Assembly: GCF_032362555.1 (NCBI RefSeq)
Contig: NC_083518.1
Coordinates: 6,274,501 to 6,338,500 of the forward strand
Length of the DNA: 64,000 nt
From: Amyelois transitella
Taxonomy: Eukaryota > Arthropoda > Insecta > Lepidoptera > Pyralidae
Direction of reading: 5' to 3'
In this document: one piece after another, positions 10,001-22,513 of the stretch
How the letters are laid out: each line of letters begins with the position of its first letter
How positions within the stretch are numbered: the stretch's first letter is position 1
Made by a program: the position numbers and the translations under genes
Notes under the pieces: generated by a model
What the model was told of the DNA's origin: nothing
Database searches by the model: none
The model's input: only the letters and a program-made list of their open reading frames with translations

Positions 10001-10859
10001 TGATTTGACAACTGTTACTAAACTTCAAAGGTAGTGATTTTTTGTATCAAGCATACTTACTTTGCCCGGCTGGATATGTTGTCCAGAAACTTTTTCTAGT
10101 TTCTCTCTCTTTCTCTATCTCTCTCATGTTAGCGCGTTTTTAGTTGCAACCTCAACCGCTTTTGGCCCCTTGATCCATTTTCCCACATTTTTCTCTCCAC
10201 TTTGTCCAATTTTTGGTATCGCATTTAGTTTTTAGCAACTTAGAACATTCTTCAGTTTGTATAAGTTGTTAAAAAATGTTTGTTAAAATATGTTTATTAA
10301 AACATTAAGATTGGCTTATGCTCTTTTTGTTTCTATTTAAAAAAAAATTGAATACTTTTATTGAACAGGAATTATAAATATGAATATTTTTGAATCTATC
10401 GTGTTATGCCGCCGTATTTAAACTTAAACATTTAAGTCAATAACCGCCGGATACTTTTTGTTGGGTGCGAGTCAATGTATCTTTAGTCCAAGGTTAACCG
10501 TCTCTTTTGGAAACGAGAATGTTAAAATTGGGCACTTGCTTTTTGATATGAATAAATATTTTAATTTAATTTTATTTCTTTTTATATTATTAGCTTTCAA
10601 GATATGGGTTTCTATTTTTTCCCATTTTACGAAAATTATAAGTTTAATGTATCTACTGTATATTTGACTGATGCTAGAATTTATAAAAAGTACATTGATA
10701 AGTATTTAAATAATATTAAAAAAAAAAAATCTACAGTGGATAAAACAAACTAAAAAAATACATACACTAGTTTATATTTTAAAACATTTTCATACCTAAT
10801 TTTTATAAAATAGATATAAAAAAAAAAAAACTATGGGCTACAAACAATATTGGATTAAT
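10001..10859. other. Spacer between cysteine-rich gene and UGT cluster
   Basis: AT-rich DNA with homopolymer runs (for example poly-A near 10722-10730 and 10818-10830). No coding exon, RNA gene or clear repeat boundary is visible. It contains the 3' flank of the first UGT gene. Confidence 0.4.
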
Positions 10860-13129
10860 TTAATTTTTCTTTATATTCTTGGCATCGACTACTTTCTTCG
10901 TTCTGCAACACAAGATCCATACAGCAATAACCGGCAACATTGCTATCAATGTTAGGATCGTGTAGACATCTAGATTGATGTATTGATAGAAAGGCACGTC
11001 CGCCGCGGCTGTCCTAAAAGTGAATTTAGAATGCTTTGCCGCAAACTCAGTCCAGAATACAGCCGTGTCCAAAGGAGACAGAGGTCGTTCGTGCCAAGCT
11101 TTTGAAAGGCGATTAACGTTTTCACGAAATCTAAAAAAAAGGGTGATATAATTATAAGCCGTGTTTTTTTAAAAGCCGTGTGTTTTTGCTTTAAGTGTGC
11201 AAGGCTAAGATCATAAATTAAACCAAGTTTTATCCTAATAATTAAGTCTGACAAATGATGTAGTTTGTGCTTAATCTTGAAATGAAATTAGTTAAACATT
11301 CGGCTTCTGCGATGATTTTTTTTGTTAAAGCTTGTCGTAAATTTAACCCTTTAAGACACCAACATAAAAGCTATGATAAAATCAACTCACTCCGGATCCA
11401 ACACTTTCTTAAATGCAGCTAATAAATTCTCTTTGGTGAGTTCTGTGACTTGTAATTGGACGCCAAGTCCACTTTCTTCAATTGATGCTGCGTTTGCAGG
11501 TTGATCTCCCATTATAGGCATAGCGACCATAGGTACTCCGTAGTGAATGGCTTCTGTTGTCCCACCCATGCCAGCATGAGACATGAATGCTAATGTTTTT
11601 CGATGAGCTGCAATATGGTTGGTTATATTTAAGTAAGACTAGAAAAGTAAGTTAATGTAGTTTTGCAAAAGTCACATAAAATCTTAACTGTTATAAAACT
11701 CACTGTAAGCCTGCACGAGGTGCTTAACAAAAAAATCACAAAATCTTGGACAACATAAATATAATAATAATTCATGCCACATAGTGATTGAAGATTATCA
11801 CTTTTTCGTACTGTACTGTTTTTAATTTTTGTTTTCTAAAGGAAGGAAATATACAAACCTAATATGTCGACTTGCGGTAACCACTTCGCAACATACAATT
11901 TATTTTTGTCGGCTACCAACGTGTCACTTTCCCACTTCCATATAAATTTTTGTGGTAATTTTGCCATGGCCCCCAATATAGCTTGAATCTGTGTTTCTGA
12001 CATCGATGAACTCTTCACAACCGACCCAAAACTAATATAAATTACACCGTGCTCGGAGCTTTGGATGAATTTTTCTAAATCCTGAAATTTGTAGATACGA
12101 ATTATAAAGCATGCATTAAATGAATTGGGACGAGAATTATTGACGTATCGGTTCTAGTAACGAAGCTAAAATAAATAAGCCATCATTCCTTTTATCAAGG
12201 TCTAATGTAAGTTTTTTTTTTAATATTTTACTAATCATGTAAGTATGAAAAATTTTAGAATTAATTCATTGTTGTTATTACGAGTACACAAATTTTGATG
12301 CTTTGCAGATTGAAAGCTTACTTACCGCAGGCAACTGTTTTGCTTTAGATACATGATATCCACCGACCTCTATGACGTTGGCTGGAAACAACCTTGACCC
12401 AGTCAACATGAAATTGTGACTGACCAACAGGAACTTGATCTCTCGAGCTAGAGTTTCCAAAGGTGGTATGTCATCGAAATACTTCGCTAGAGTAATTTCA
12501 TTACTCCTTTGGGTGCGAAGGTAATAAAGTGACCGGAATCCAATGTCGAATAAAGTTCTTTCAACTCTTTGATAGAGGGAAGGCTTTGTCCCACCTTCAA
12601 GGAAATGGAAAGGAACATACGCCGGGTTGTACGGAATTCCTAATCGCTGGTAATGCCAAGGCATCAGAATATGAGCTACTGTTCCGACAACCGGAGCTCC
12701 TAATTTGTATGCTATACCTAAAGCACAGTCACTATTGAATTGTTCTAAAACAACTACATCAAACTTAGTTTTTTCTTTAATTAGTCTTTGCACTTCCTGG
12801 TTCGCCAACATAGCTTCGCAGTTTTCTATTCCAGTATCTGTTAAGTAATAAAGCATACCAAGTATAGTTAAGTAAGACCTTTCTACAGGCACACTATCTT
12901 CAATGGGGCTAGCACTTTTAGCCAGACTTATGTCCTTGTAATTATTAGGAGCATCCTTTTCAGGGAAGTGAGAAATCACAGTTACATTATGCCCTCTGTT
13001 TGCTAATTCTTGCAAATAAACTTTGAACACGATGAAATGACTTTTTCCTTGGTATGGGAATATTCCTAGTATATTAAGTGCTTGGCTAGTAGTTATTATT
13101 CCGAACAAAATGAAAAACGTAAACTTCAT
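10860..13129 (-). CDS. UDP-glycosyltransferase A (UGT40-like)
   Basis: Transfers the sugar of UDP-glucose (the usual insect donor) to small lipophilic acceptors; a type I membrane enzyme of the ER facing the lumen. Four exons: 12326-13129, 11859-12081, 11391-11607, 10860-11130, with phases 0, 1 and 2 at the junctions, giving 504 residues. Start chosen at 13129 because it begins a signal peptide (M-K-F-T-F-F-I-L, residues 1-17); an open frame extends 26 codons upstream but lacks this feature. His31 (GKSH) is the catalytic base and the partner Asp lies in FNSDCAL. The UGT signature reads SHAGMGGTTEA ... MGDQ in exon 3. The C-terminus has one membrane helix and a short basic tail ending IKKN. 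Wording such as 'FPYQGKSHFIVF' and 'ELANRGHNVTVISHFP' resembles UGT40; the family number is a guess from memory. Confidence 0.93.
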
Positions 13130-13505
13130 TTTGATTGATCGCGTAATGGTCGCGGCGAGTTGCCCGCTTCGTATGAATACCGGCAAGTGACTGCGGTGCG
13201 GTGGCATTGGGTTTTGTAAAATCTCGGTAGAGGCTTGTTGATACTATTTTAACTTCGTCAGTTTTTGATTTAATTAGGTATATCGTAAATGATAATAATA
13301 TGATAGCACGTAGGTAGATAGGCCTATCTATGATGGCTGTAATGGTCATTCGGAGAGGTACTAGGTAAATCATAAAATAGGTGTATGGTAGACAGATACG
13401 TATGTACTGCAAGCCGGTGTCGTAAGTGGAATATTACATGAGTGAGCATTTTTTGATTGGGTGTTTATGAGAAGATAATATATATTGGTGGAAGAATATA
13501 TTATG
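13130..13505. other. 5' flank of UGT A
   Basis: Between the UGT A start and a repeat at 13507. It should contain the UGT A promoter and 5' UTR. I find no clear TATA box. An open frame reads through the start on the minus strand as far as 13207. Confidence 0.35.
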
Positions 13506-13506
13506 A

Positions 13507-13979
13507 AACTAGCTTCCGCCCGCGATTCCGTCCGCGCGGATGTTCGGTCTTCGCGTGGTTTTGCCCCAAATGCGGCTAGGCCTATAATAATTAAGGAGAT
13601 CCTCTATTGAGCTACTGCTGTTGAGCTCGCGTTCTGTAGTAAGTATTTTTTTCATAGTAATTCCGACCTTGTCATGTAGCAGTAAATTACTGACAGTGAC
13701 GAAAAGTTTGCAAAAATAAAAAGTAATCGTGACAATGCGACAGAAAGTTAATTGTGAGCTTCAGCTTCAGCAATGTTGTATATACATTGTAAGTGAGCTC
13801 GTCCGGTATATGAACATGAAGATTTCTTATTTTTATTACGTATATTTCCAGGATAAAAAGTATCCCATTTTATGCCCAGGATAATAAGATATAATTATAC
13901 ACAAGTTTCATCGAAATCGAACCGTTAGTTTTCACGTGATGCCTGAACATACAGACAGAGAGAGACAAAAATTTTTTTA
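13507..13979 (+). repeat. Dispersed 'cttccgcccgcg' element between UGT A and B
   Basis: Opens with actagcttccgcccgcgatt and contains 'aaaagtatcccattttatgcc' and 'gtttcatcgaaatcgaaccg'. It ends near 'acagacagagagagacaaaaa'. This head and internal wording are characteristic of very common lepidopteran non-autonomous repeats. No ORF is visible. Confidence 0.6.
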
Positions 13980-15190
13980 ATCACATATTTGGGTTTGGTA
14001 TCGATCCAGTAACACCCTCTGCTATTTATTTTGTCAATATTTTCAATGTACAGAATTGACCCTTCTACAGATTTATGTTTTAAATATTTAAGAATTGTAT
14101 TGCGGCCCCTGTCATTTGTAGCTTTTAAAACGATTTTAATATCTACGATTGGGACATGTAACGATTAGAGAGTATAATTTAGTGTTATTGGTGTAAATAA
14201 TTCTTTGATTAATCATAATAATAAATAGTTAAAATGATTGAATACTCCTTTAGGAATTATGTCATGAGAACTTTTGTTTTGTAAAACTGTTGCTTTTGCT
14301 CATGCTATAAGTAAAGGCACTATGTTTAATGACATACATACCTATACTATACCTATACATATAATTACATTATGTACCCTTACGGGGTTGACAGTTTTGA
14401 CTGGTTTTCCACGCGGTGGACATTGGGCAGTATTGATAAAACTTTTAAAATTGTTTTGTTGGTACGGCATTGTAGCGGGAGCGATGATCGCTCCCGCTAC
14501 AGAATATTACATAGAATATTAAAACTTATTTCTATTCGTTACGTAATTTATTTCTATTCGCGAAACGAACAGTCAAGATTTGGAATTTCCTTTCTGCGTC
14601 TCTATTTTACGATGAGCTTTTCAATACCTATACAGGCAGTATTTGAACTTGCATGTGCCACCTTAGACCTCATCTTGCTCACCATCAGGCAAATGTGTTC
14701 AAACCTACCTTCTTATAATATAACCAGAAAAGTAAAAGATTCAAGATCCACATGCTACTTTATACACGTTAGTTCACTTGTCTCAAATTGTATGTAAATA
14801 TTATACATATCACCTTACCATTCATGACACCGATATTAGATTTAACATCTACGAGTACATTTTTTTTGGTAACGCTCTAGTTATTTGTATTGAATTTTAA
14901 ATAGTCCAAGTACATATATTTCGTAACCGTAATAAATATAAATTATAAACCTACTCGTATTGATAATTTTACAGTTGATGGGGTGGTTAGTTTATTGAAA
15001 TTGATGAGCCAGCGACTTGTCATTATCAGTATCTCAATTCCATCAAAGCCATCGTGGCCGCTGTCGTTTCCAAACACAGACTTAATATTTGTATGTACTT
15101 ACGTATTAATTTTATTTGCTGATTTCATTAATACTTCGTCCTGAAAACTATGGTTAAAATGAATAGTCCAAAAACAGATTTGTTCTAAAT
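13980..15190. other. UGT A-UGT B spacer
   Basis: AT-rich spacer. It holds a diverged piece of the 'gccgtgtgg' family at about 14335-14420 (minus strand), a perfect hairpin at 14471-14501, and a SINE-like scrap at 14630-14710 ('cttgctcaccatcaggc'), a phrase also seen in modified form at 7210-7235. Open frames here have no protein-like composition. Confidence 0.4.
14471..14501. repeat. Perfect GC-rich hairpin, 15-bp arms
   Basis: Arms tgtagcgggagcgat (14471-14485) and its exact reverse complement (14487-14501) flank a single G. GC-rich arms stand out from the AT-rich spacer. It could be a small inverted-repeat element or a footprint of one. Confidence 0.9.
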
Positions 15191-17805
15191 TTATTCTCTT
15201 TTAGATTTAATGACATTGCCCTTACATAAAGTTGTTTTGACTATATACTTCGATACAACAAACACACTTAAAAATACAAACAAAATATCAAGACATAAAA
15301 ATTGGTAATACGGCACGTCAGCAGACCTGGATCGAAGGTTCAAGTTTTGGTTTCGAGCTGCAAACTCTGTCCAGAATATGGCGGAGTCCATGGCGGAAAG
15401 AGGACGGTCATGCCAGACCCGTGATATCCTCTTGACGTTTTCTCTGAATCTGAGGAAAAATATATTGCATGAACAAAGATTAAAGAAGATAAAGAAGATT
15501 TATCGTCTCGATCTGATCGGGGATCGACTCCGGGACCTTGTCTTTTTTAAACGCATGTGTACAGATTTTTGCAGACCATAATGATTTTGAAATTGACTTA
15601 CGAGTATTTATAAGTACTTAGTTTCACTGTGCTCTTTACTAAAATGTCTTGTGATTATTATTTTTATCACCTTTAGAACGTTTCATTTTACAGCTACAAT
15701 ATTCTAACGGAATCCAATTAACATTCTGACTGTGCGCCGTAAATGCCTTTTATAGACAGTGGACATCTTAGGCCAAATACTTGAAGAATTTTAAACCTAT
15801 CCTTTATCTGGTGCTATTGATACATAAATAGAATACCTAAGCCTTATAGACGGTGAATTTTAGTAAATTAATTTTGACTAGGTACACAAAAAATAACTGT
15901 TACTTACTTTGGATCCAGCACTGTCTTAAATTTCTCCAACAATAGCTCTTTAGTGACATCTCTAATTTGGATCTGTACTCCCAGCCCGCTCTCTTCAACG
16001 GCTGCGGCGTTGGCAGGCTGGTCTCCGAAGACTGGCATGCCGACCATGGGAACTCCATGGTGTATAGCTTCTGTGGTGCTCATCATACCACAGTGAGAGT
16101 AGAAAGCTAGTACACCGGGATGAGCTAGAATATGACAAACATTGGTTGTACTATACAGTTCTTTATGTTTGCTTTGCGCTTTTCAACATTAGTAATTACT
16201 TAGTCGAGTTTATCCTGTTTTCCGAGATGGTTAAAATTGGTTAAATATTGTCATAAAAATAAAATCTTGGGTAATCTCACGGGGAAGCTTTAGTTATTGC
16301 AATCTGTGCCCTACTAATAAATTTACTATTCCTTGAAAAACTCACCTAATATATCATTTTGAGGCAGCCATTTAGATGAGTAAATATTTTTTGGGTTTCC
16401 AGGTAAAGTGCCTTCTTCCCATTTCCAAATTATTCTCTGTGGTAATTCAGATACTGTGTCAATGATAATCTGTATTAGAGATGCTGGAGTTGAGGAGGCT
16501 CTTAACATAGATCCGAAGCTTATGAAGATTACCCCGTGTTTTGATTCTTCAATAAACTTTTTAAGATCCTAAAATTCAGAAAAAGTTTATTGGCAAACTA
16601 AGTTCTAAAACAGCTTGAAATTTGCATGGTGAGAGTTGATAATCTGGGCCGTGGATTTTTATATTTTATTAGATTGGCAGATTGCATGAATTAAAATCCT
16701 GATATTCAAGCACAGACAAAATTAAAAGATTGCGTAATATTACTAATGTATTATTTTCTTCTCCACTCAGAAGATACACAAGCAATACGTTAAGACATTA
16801 TGATAATGAATAAACAGATAATGTTTTGTCTACTTATAAGTGATTTTATCGTACTATTTATAACATTTGGTTAATGTCCACTAATAAGAATGATCTAACT
16901 GTGATCTCTTACTCTTTAAATTAACCTCTAATAATATTCCTCTCAATCATATAACCTCTCATATAGATTAGGTAGGTACTTACTTCTTGCAAAGGTTTCG
17001 GTTCAGCAACATGATAACCACCAACTTCTATTAAATTTGATGGAAGTAAATGAGAACCAGTGAGACCTAAACTCTGATAAACAAGGGTTACTTTTATTTC
17101 ACGAGCCAATTCTTCCAAAGGGGGAACAGCGCCAATGTATTCTTCAATTGTTTTTTGATCTATTCTTTGACAAAAATATTTATACAACAAATTGTAATAT
17201 AGGTAGAATACAGATCTTTCTAGTCTCTGAAAAAAGTTTGGTTTAGTTCCACCTTCTAAGAATAAGAATTGTACGAATGAGGGGTTGAAATTGATACCCA
17301 TTCTTTGATAATGCCAGGGAAGAATCATATGTGATGTTATCCCGACGACAGGAGCTCTAAGTTTGTAAGCCAAACCCAGACCACAATCAGTGTTGAACTC
17401 TTCTATAACCACAACATCAAAATTAGCTTTTGACTTCACCAAATTCTGCACATTTTCATTCGATAACATCAGTTTGCAATTACCGGTGCCAGTATTCACT
17501 AAGAATAAGCTAATGTCTATGATAGATTTGTACGATCGGTTAATTGTAAATACATTCTGCAATATTTTGGATTTTCCTGCCAAACTAATGTCGTGATAAT
17601 TTGTTCCATTGAAACTGTCAGGGAAATGGGATATCACTGTAACATTATGTCCTCTTCTCACTAATTCGTGAAGGTACGGCTGGAATCCTATGAAATGGCT
17701 TTTTCCTTCGAAGGGTAAAACGACTAATATGTTAAGAGTATTCACTGGTTTAGATATTAATACCACGGAGATAACGAATAGAATAGTTTTCACGATAGTG
17801 CGCAT
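15191..17805 (-). CDS. UDP-glycosyltransferase B (UGT40-like)
   Basis: Paralogue of UGT A with the same four-exon structure: 16984-17805, 16346-16568, 15908-16124, 15191-15449. Exons 2 and 3 are 223 and 217 bases, exactly as in UGT A, with the same phases. Product 506 residues. Start chosen at 17805 (M-R-T-I-V-K-T-I-L-F), which begins a hydrophobic signal peptide; an open frame continues upstream to 17892 without one. Catalytic His37 (GKSH) and partner Asp (FNTDCGL) are present. The donor-binding signature reads SHCGMMSTTEA ... FGDQPANAA, with Cys where most UGTs have Gly or Ala. A membrane helix near the C-terminus is followed by KSKRE, a KxKxx ER-retrieval signal. The stop codon overlaps an AATAAA on the minus strand (15190-15195), probably by chance. 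Confidence 0.93.
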
Positions 17806-19393
17806 TTTGTGTCCGTATTGTGGCACAATTGAACACAAACTGGCGATGCGTTCACTTGAAGAGCCGCCGTGCTCCGCGACAAAGTCTAACAAGCATGACC
17901 GTATCGTACAATAGATATAGGTACCTCATTACAAAGTAAAGCAGAAGTGATATGATATTACCTAACTAGCTATTGCCTGCAGCTTCACCCGCGACGACGT
18001 AACCTGTGGAAACTACAATTAATCAGATCCATAATAGAATTATAGGTAGGTAGTTAATTCTCTATCATTAAGCCCCTGAAAGTGACCTATCAGTCTTTCA
18101 AGACTCCTGTATACCCCGCAAGGGATATGAATAAATTATCTATAGTATTCTCTTCCCATTCCAAATTTATATAGTGATTATATTGCAACGATATCAAACT
18201 GTTTAATGGTTTTGAAGTAGTGCTTGAAGTAATGAAATAGATGAATGAAATGAAAAAGAGTTTTTTAACTGACTCCAAAATATATGTAATCCACCTGTGA
18301 AAACCGCTTTCAAATCCATTTATTAGTTTCAAGTTTTAACGAACTAGACAGCAGACTGACAAAAATGCAAGAATTGATTTTTGGTACCTGTTACTTTTCT
18401 TTAATCACTGCACTCGATTTTTTACGATTAGAATTTGTATGGTGCAATCGAAAATATGATAACTTATCTAAATGAATTGAGGCTAATAAATTTGGTAAAA
18501 TTATTTAAGGCGATGGGCTAGCAATCTGTTACTATTTGAATCTCAATACTATTATGAAGCCATACAGCCGAACGTGGCCTTTCAGTCTTTGCGAGTGGGT
18601 AGGTTCAGCCTACACTTTAAGGAATAAAAACGTAATTACATTTATGTAAATGACAGGACACACAGTCGAAAATGTTACGTAGTTCAAGGAAAATTTACTC
18701 TTTGAACTTGATAAAACCCAAAAAATGTGAAACACACCATATACCTATATATTTAATAAACATATGACGTGAAAAGGCAGTTAAGGAATTCTTTTGTCTT
18801 TTAGCAGTAAACGATTAAGATCTTTTATCATAAAATATGATAATTTTAAAGATACCTACTTAGTATTACATTATCCATTACTTTGATGAGTTCAAAGAAT
18901 ACTGATAGGTATTTATACAGTTATATAATTTCCAAACAAGTCATAGCTTATTATATATTATCTATACGAGTAGGTATTGAATCATTAGCTTTTGCTCAAA
19001 GCTATTATACTATGCTTCTATCTACATCTTCAAGACTATACAAAACCCTTGGTAGGCCCAAAAAAAAAACACTTTAATATACAAAATATTCTATATTAAG
19101 TTAACTAACAATAAATAAATACAACAAAGTAAGGAAGTTAAGAAGGTAATCATATATAGTATATTATTCCCACTTCTATGATAGTAAGTCACAAGCTTCT
19201 TAATACTACGCTCTTCGAACACAGTCAAGTCGAGATTCTTCTTAAGTCATCACTAAGCATAACAGAAGGCTGTGTTGGCCATTTTCAAAATGTTTTATGC
19301 TCTGTGAATTTCATGACCACGAGTGAAAATTCTCTTTAATTTCATTTCGCACCATTTTATACCTCTAAAAAGTTTTTCCCGATTTTTATTACT
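17806..19393. other. UGT B-UGT C spacer
   Basis: AT-rich. Contains a scrap beginning 'actagctattgcctgcagc' at about 17967, a 3' end of the 'gccgtgtgg' family at about 18058-18130, and another piece of that family at 18497-18605 (plus strand). No gene is visible. The UGT B promoter must lie at its left end. Confidence 0.4.
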
Positions 19394-22300
19394 TCAGTAA
19401 AATTTAACTTTTTTAGTCCTTCTCTCTTCAGCGACCCTAGTTTGAATTTCTGGTTCGGAATGGCAACACCAACAACAGCAAGCGGATAATATTTTGTAAA
19501 CTACAAAACCTAGGATGTAGACTACTAATGCTACAAAAGCCAACACATCAAGTTGTAGCTGTTGGTATAAGGGCAGTTTCACAGATGTCGCCTGTAAGTT
19601 GGGGGCGCCTTGGTACCGGGCTACGTACTCTGTCCAATAGATGGCGCTTTCTACCGGCGACATTGGACGGTCATGCCATAGTCTGGAGTTAACTTTTGCT
19701 TTGCGTTGCATTCTGAAATATAATTAAAACTTATAATTTAACTCCTGAATTTACAAAACATCATTTACATTGTATATTTTGAAGTGCCGTGTGGTTTCCG
19801 GCACCAATAAAAAAAAAAGAATAGGACCACTCCATCTCGTTCCCATAGATGTTGTGAAAGGCGACTAAGGGATAGGCTTATAAACTTGGGATGCTTCTTC
19901 TAGGCAATGGGCTATCAACTTGTCACTATTTTAATCTCAATTCTGTCATTAAGCTAAACGTGGATTATATTTATGTATGTATTTTAATTTTGTGTATAGA
20001 TAAAGTAATATCCAATGTTATGCACAATTTCGGAAATATGTACCAACCTTGGGTCTAAAACTTCATTGATTGCGTCTAATAGGAATTCTTTCTTCAAATC
20101 TTGGTATGAAACTATAGTTGCCATTCCAGCATCGGCCAAAGTTGCTGCATTTCCATACTGGTCTCCGAAGAGTGGTATAGCTACCACTGGAATACCTGCG
20201 TCTACTGCTTCAATTGTACTTAGTATTCCAGCATGTGAGATGAAGGCTTTAACGTTGTCATGACCTGAAATGATTGTAAGATCTGATTGATTGAAGAATT
20301 TGATTAAGAATAACAACAAAGATTAAACTAGAGCAAGCAGGTTTTCTTGTATTGTGAAATACTACTTCGAACTCGGGACAATATGATCGAGACAAGCGCA
20401 TTTTTTTGTGAAACATTTATGAAAAAAAGGTGACATCATGTATAAGTAGGTAGATTCGTGACTAATTATACTAATATGGTGTTAAGATAGGTATGAAAGT
20501 AAATTTGATCGACTCTGGCGATAATTGCTATGTGGGCTAAAGGAACCTCATTTTTTGTAATAAGTACAATAAACTTCAATGTTATAATAATTTCATATGC
20601 ACTTCACAAACATTCCAAAATTCATAATTATTTACCAACGTGCCAAGTAAGTAGTAAATGCATATCAAATAACAAGTATCTACTTCTCAATTAGATATCA
20701 GGTGTGAAGTGCCTATAAAAGTATAGATTACTTACGTAATATGTCGTACTGCGGGAACCATCTCATCGTCATGACATTCCTCGGGAAATCCACGTTCCCT
20801 CCGTCCCATTTCCATAAGATTCTTAGCGGCAATTTGCTGAACGTGGCCAACAGTTCATTCAATTTCTCTCGCGGCAACGTCGAGTCTTTCACCGTTGAGC
20901 CTAAGTTGACGTAAATCACCCCATGTTCCGCTTCATTTATGAATCTCTCGATTTCCTGTAATGTTAAATCGAGAATTCAATAAATTTTGAACATTCTTAA
21001 ATGGATGGTTTGGTTGAATGTGACGGAAATATTTCTGGTTGAAATAAAAAAAATATTTTTTATTTTTGTATAAATAAAGACTAAGTATGCACACAGATAA
21101 TTATTCAAGTAATAAATAGAGAGATGCACGAAAATTTAAAATAAATCATGAAATTGATAATCAAAAATAACATGATTGCGCAGAAAATATAATTGGTAGG
21201 ACAAGCGTAACATGCATTTTAGCTCTCTATAAAAATGACAATATACATTTTAAATAGTTTTTCTGATGAAGATTGGCATAAAAACATAGGAATTCTTGGC
21301 ACACGAGTCCAAATTTATGATCGAAGCGGTGGGCATTGCGTCATTTGCAACTTAAATAATGACGTAACGCCTTACTTCATTCTAGTACAAATAAAATGTT
21401 CTTAAAACTAAATAAGTATAGCAATAAATGCATTTGAGATACAGAAATATTGATACTTCAAATTAATTGCATTGATAGGGATTTAATGATAGGTACTCAG
21501 TAAATGATATACCTAAAGCAGTCAAGCCAAATAACCATTAATATGTCAATACAGTACAATGCCCAGAGCATGCATAAATACTTAGTTAAGTATCCATTGT
21601 GTTGGGTCTCTCTCGGAATATCAAATATTGAAGTATCGTGACTTTTAATTAGTTGCACAGACAGAACAGTTCAGAACCTTGGAATACCTACCGTCGGTAT
21701 AATTTTCGGTGGTCTGACATGAATTCCACCAATGTCAACAACGTTATCTGGGCGCGCAACACCGCCAAACAGTGACTGATGTGTGTTTACAAACACTAGA
21801 CTTGCGTTCGACGCTATACTTTCCAAGGTCGGCAGTTCATCCCCAAGGAACTTGTACAAATACACGTGATCCGTCACTTGGGAGCCGACGTAGTACACCC
21901 AATTAGTTATGTGATACAATACATAGCTCTTCAGTCGCTCGAAAAACCAAGGCTCTCTTCCATAGGGCAGACCGGCTTGTGTTACGTACGCCGAGTTGAA
22001 ACTGATACCTAGCCTGTTATACTGCCACGGCTGGATCGGCTGAGGGTTGAACGTGATATATGGGGCACTCAAATTCGCGGCCAATGCCAGGCCGCAGTCA
22101 CTGTTATACGATTCCACAAGAATCACGTCGAAACGAGGTCGCGTTCTTATCATATGCAGGACGTGATGGTTGTTCATAAGCGTTTTGCAGTCGTCGTTGC
22201 CGCTTTTTGTAGCGACAAGCGTCTCGAACGGCAGCCGCGATATTTCATTCACTACAACTGATTCGAAAGATAATCCCTTGTACACTTGTTTGTCACTTAA

Positions 22301-22513
22301 CAATACTTCTTTATAGGAGGCTGGTGCATCTGGTAGCTGGAAATGGCTGATGAGAGTCACTTCATGGTTTCGATTGGCTAACTCACGGAACAGTCCTCGG
22401 TATGTGAGATAGTTGTTTCGATCGAGGGAGGGGAATATACCGAGGATTCTGTAACAGTTGCCGGCGACGATGATCGCGATGAATGTAAGTGTGAAAAGCG
22501 TGTGTTTTGCCAT
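19394..22513 (-). CDS. Divergent UDP-glycosyltransferase C lacking the catalytic His
   Basis: Third UGT of the cluster. Exons 21692-22513, 20736-20955, 20048-20264, 19394-19712; intron phases 0, 1, 2 as in A and B, exon 3 again 217 bases, exon 2 three bases shorter. Product 525 residues. N-terminal signal peptide M-A-K-H-T-L-F to about residue 20. Where A and B read GKSH, this protein reads DRNNY: Asn34 replaces the catalytic base. The partner Asp region (YNSDCGL) and the donor-binding signature (SHAGILSTIEA ... FGDQYGNAA) are kept. The C-terminus has a membrane helix, a Cys-rich stretch (CCCWCC) and KVKFY, a KxKxx ER-retrieval signal. All frames are open and splice sites are good, so it is not a simple pseudogene. 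It may be a non-catalytic or altered-chemistry UGT. The family number is not assigned. Confidence 0.92.
19783..19981 (+). repeat. 'gccgtgtgg' family repeat in UGT C intron 3
   Basis: Starts gtgccgtgtggtttccggca and runs through 'aggcgatgggctagcaac'-type sequence, losing part of the 3' half before an ATGTATGT end. It lies antisense to UGT C, within intron 19713-20047. Confidence 0.85.

Noticed and set aside
10970-11254. Minus-strand open frame of 94 codons overlapping UGT A exon 4
   Set aside because: Wrong frame for the UGT exon; it reads through the intron 3 acceptor and has no domain of its own.
13086-13412. Minus-strand frame of 108 codons at the start of UGT A
   Set aside because: It overlaps the UGT A start in another frame, and its composition is that of random AT-rich DNA.
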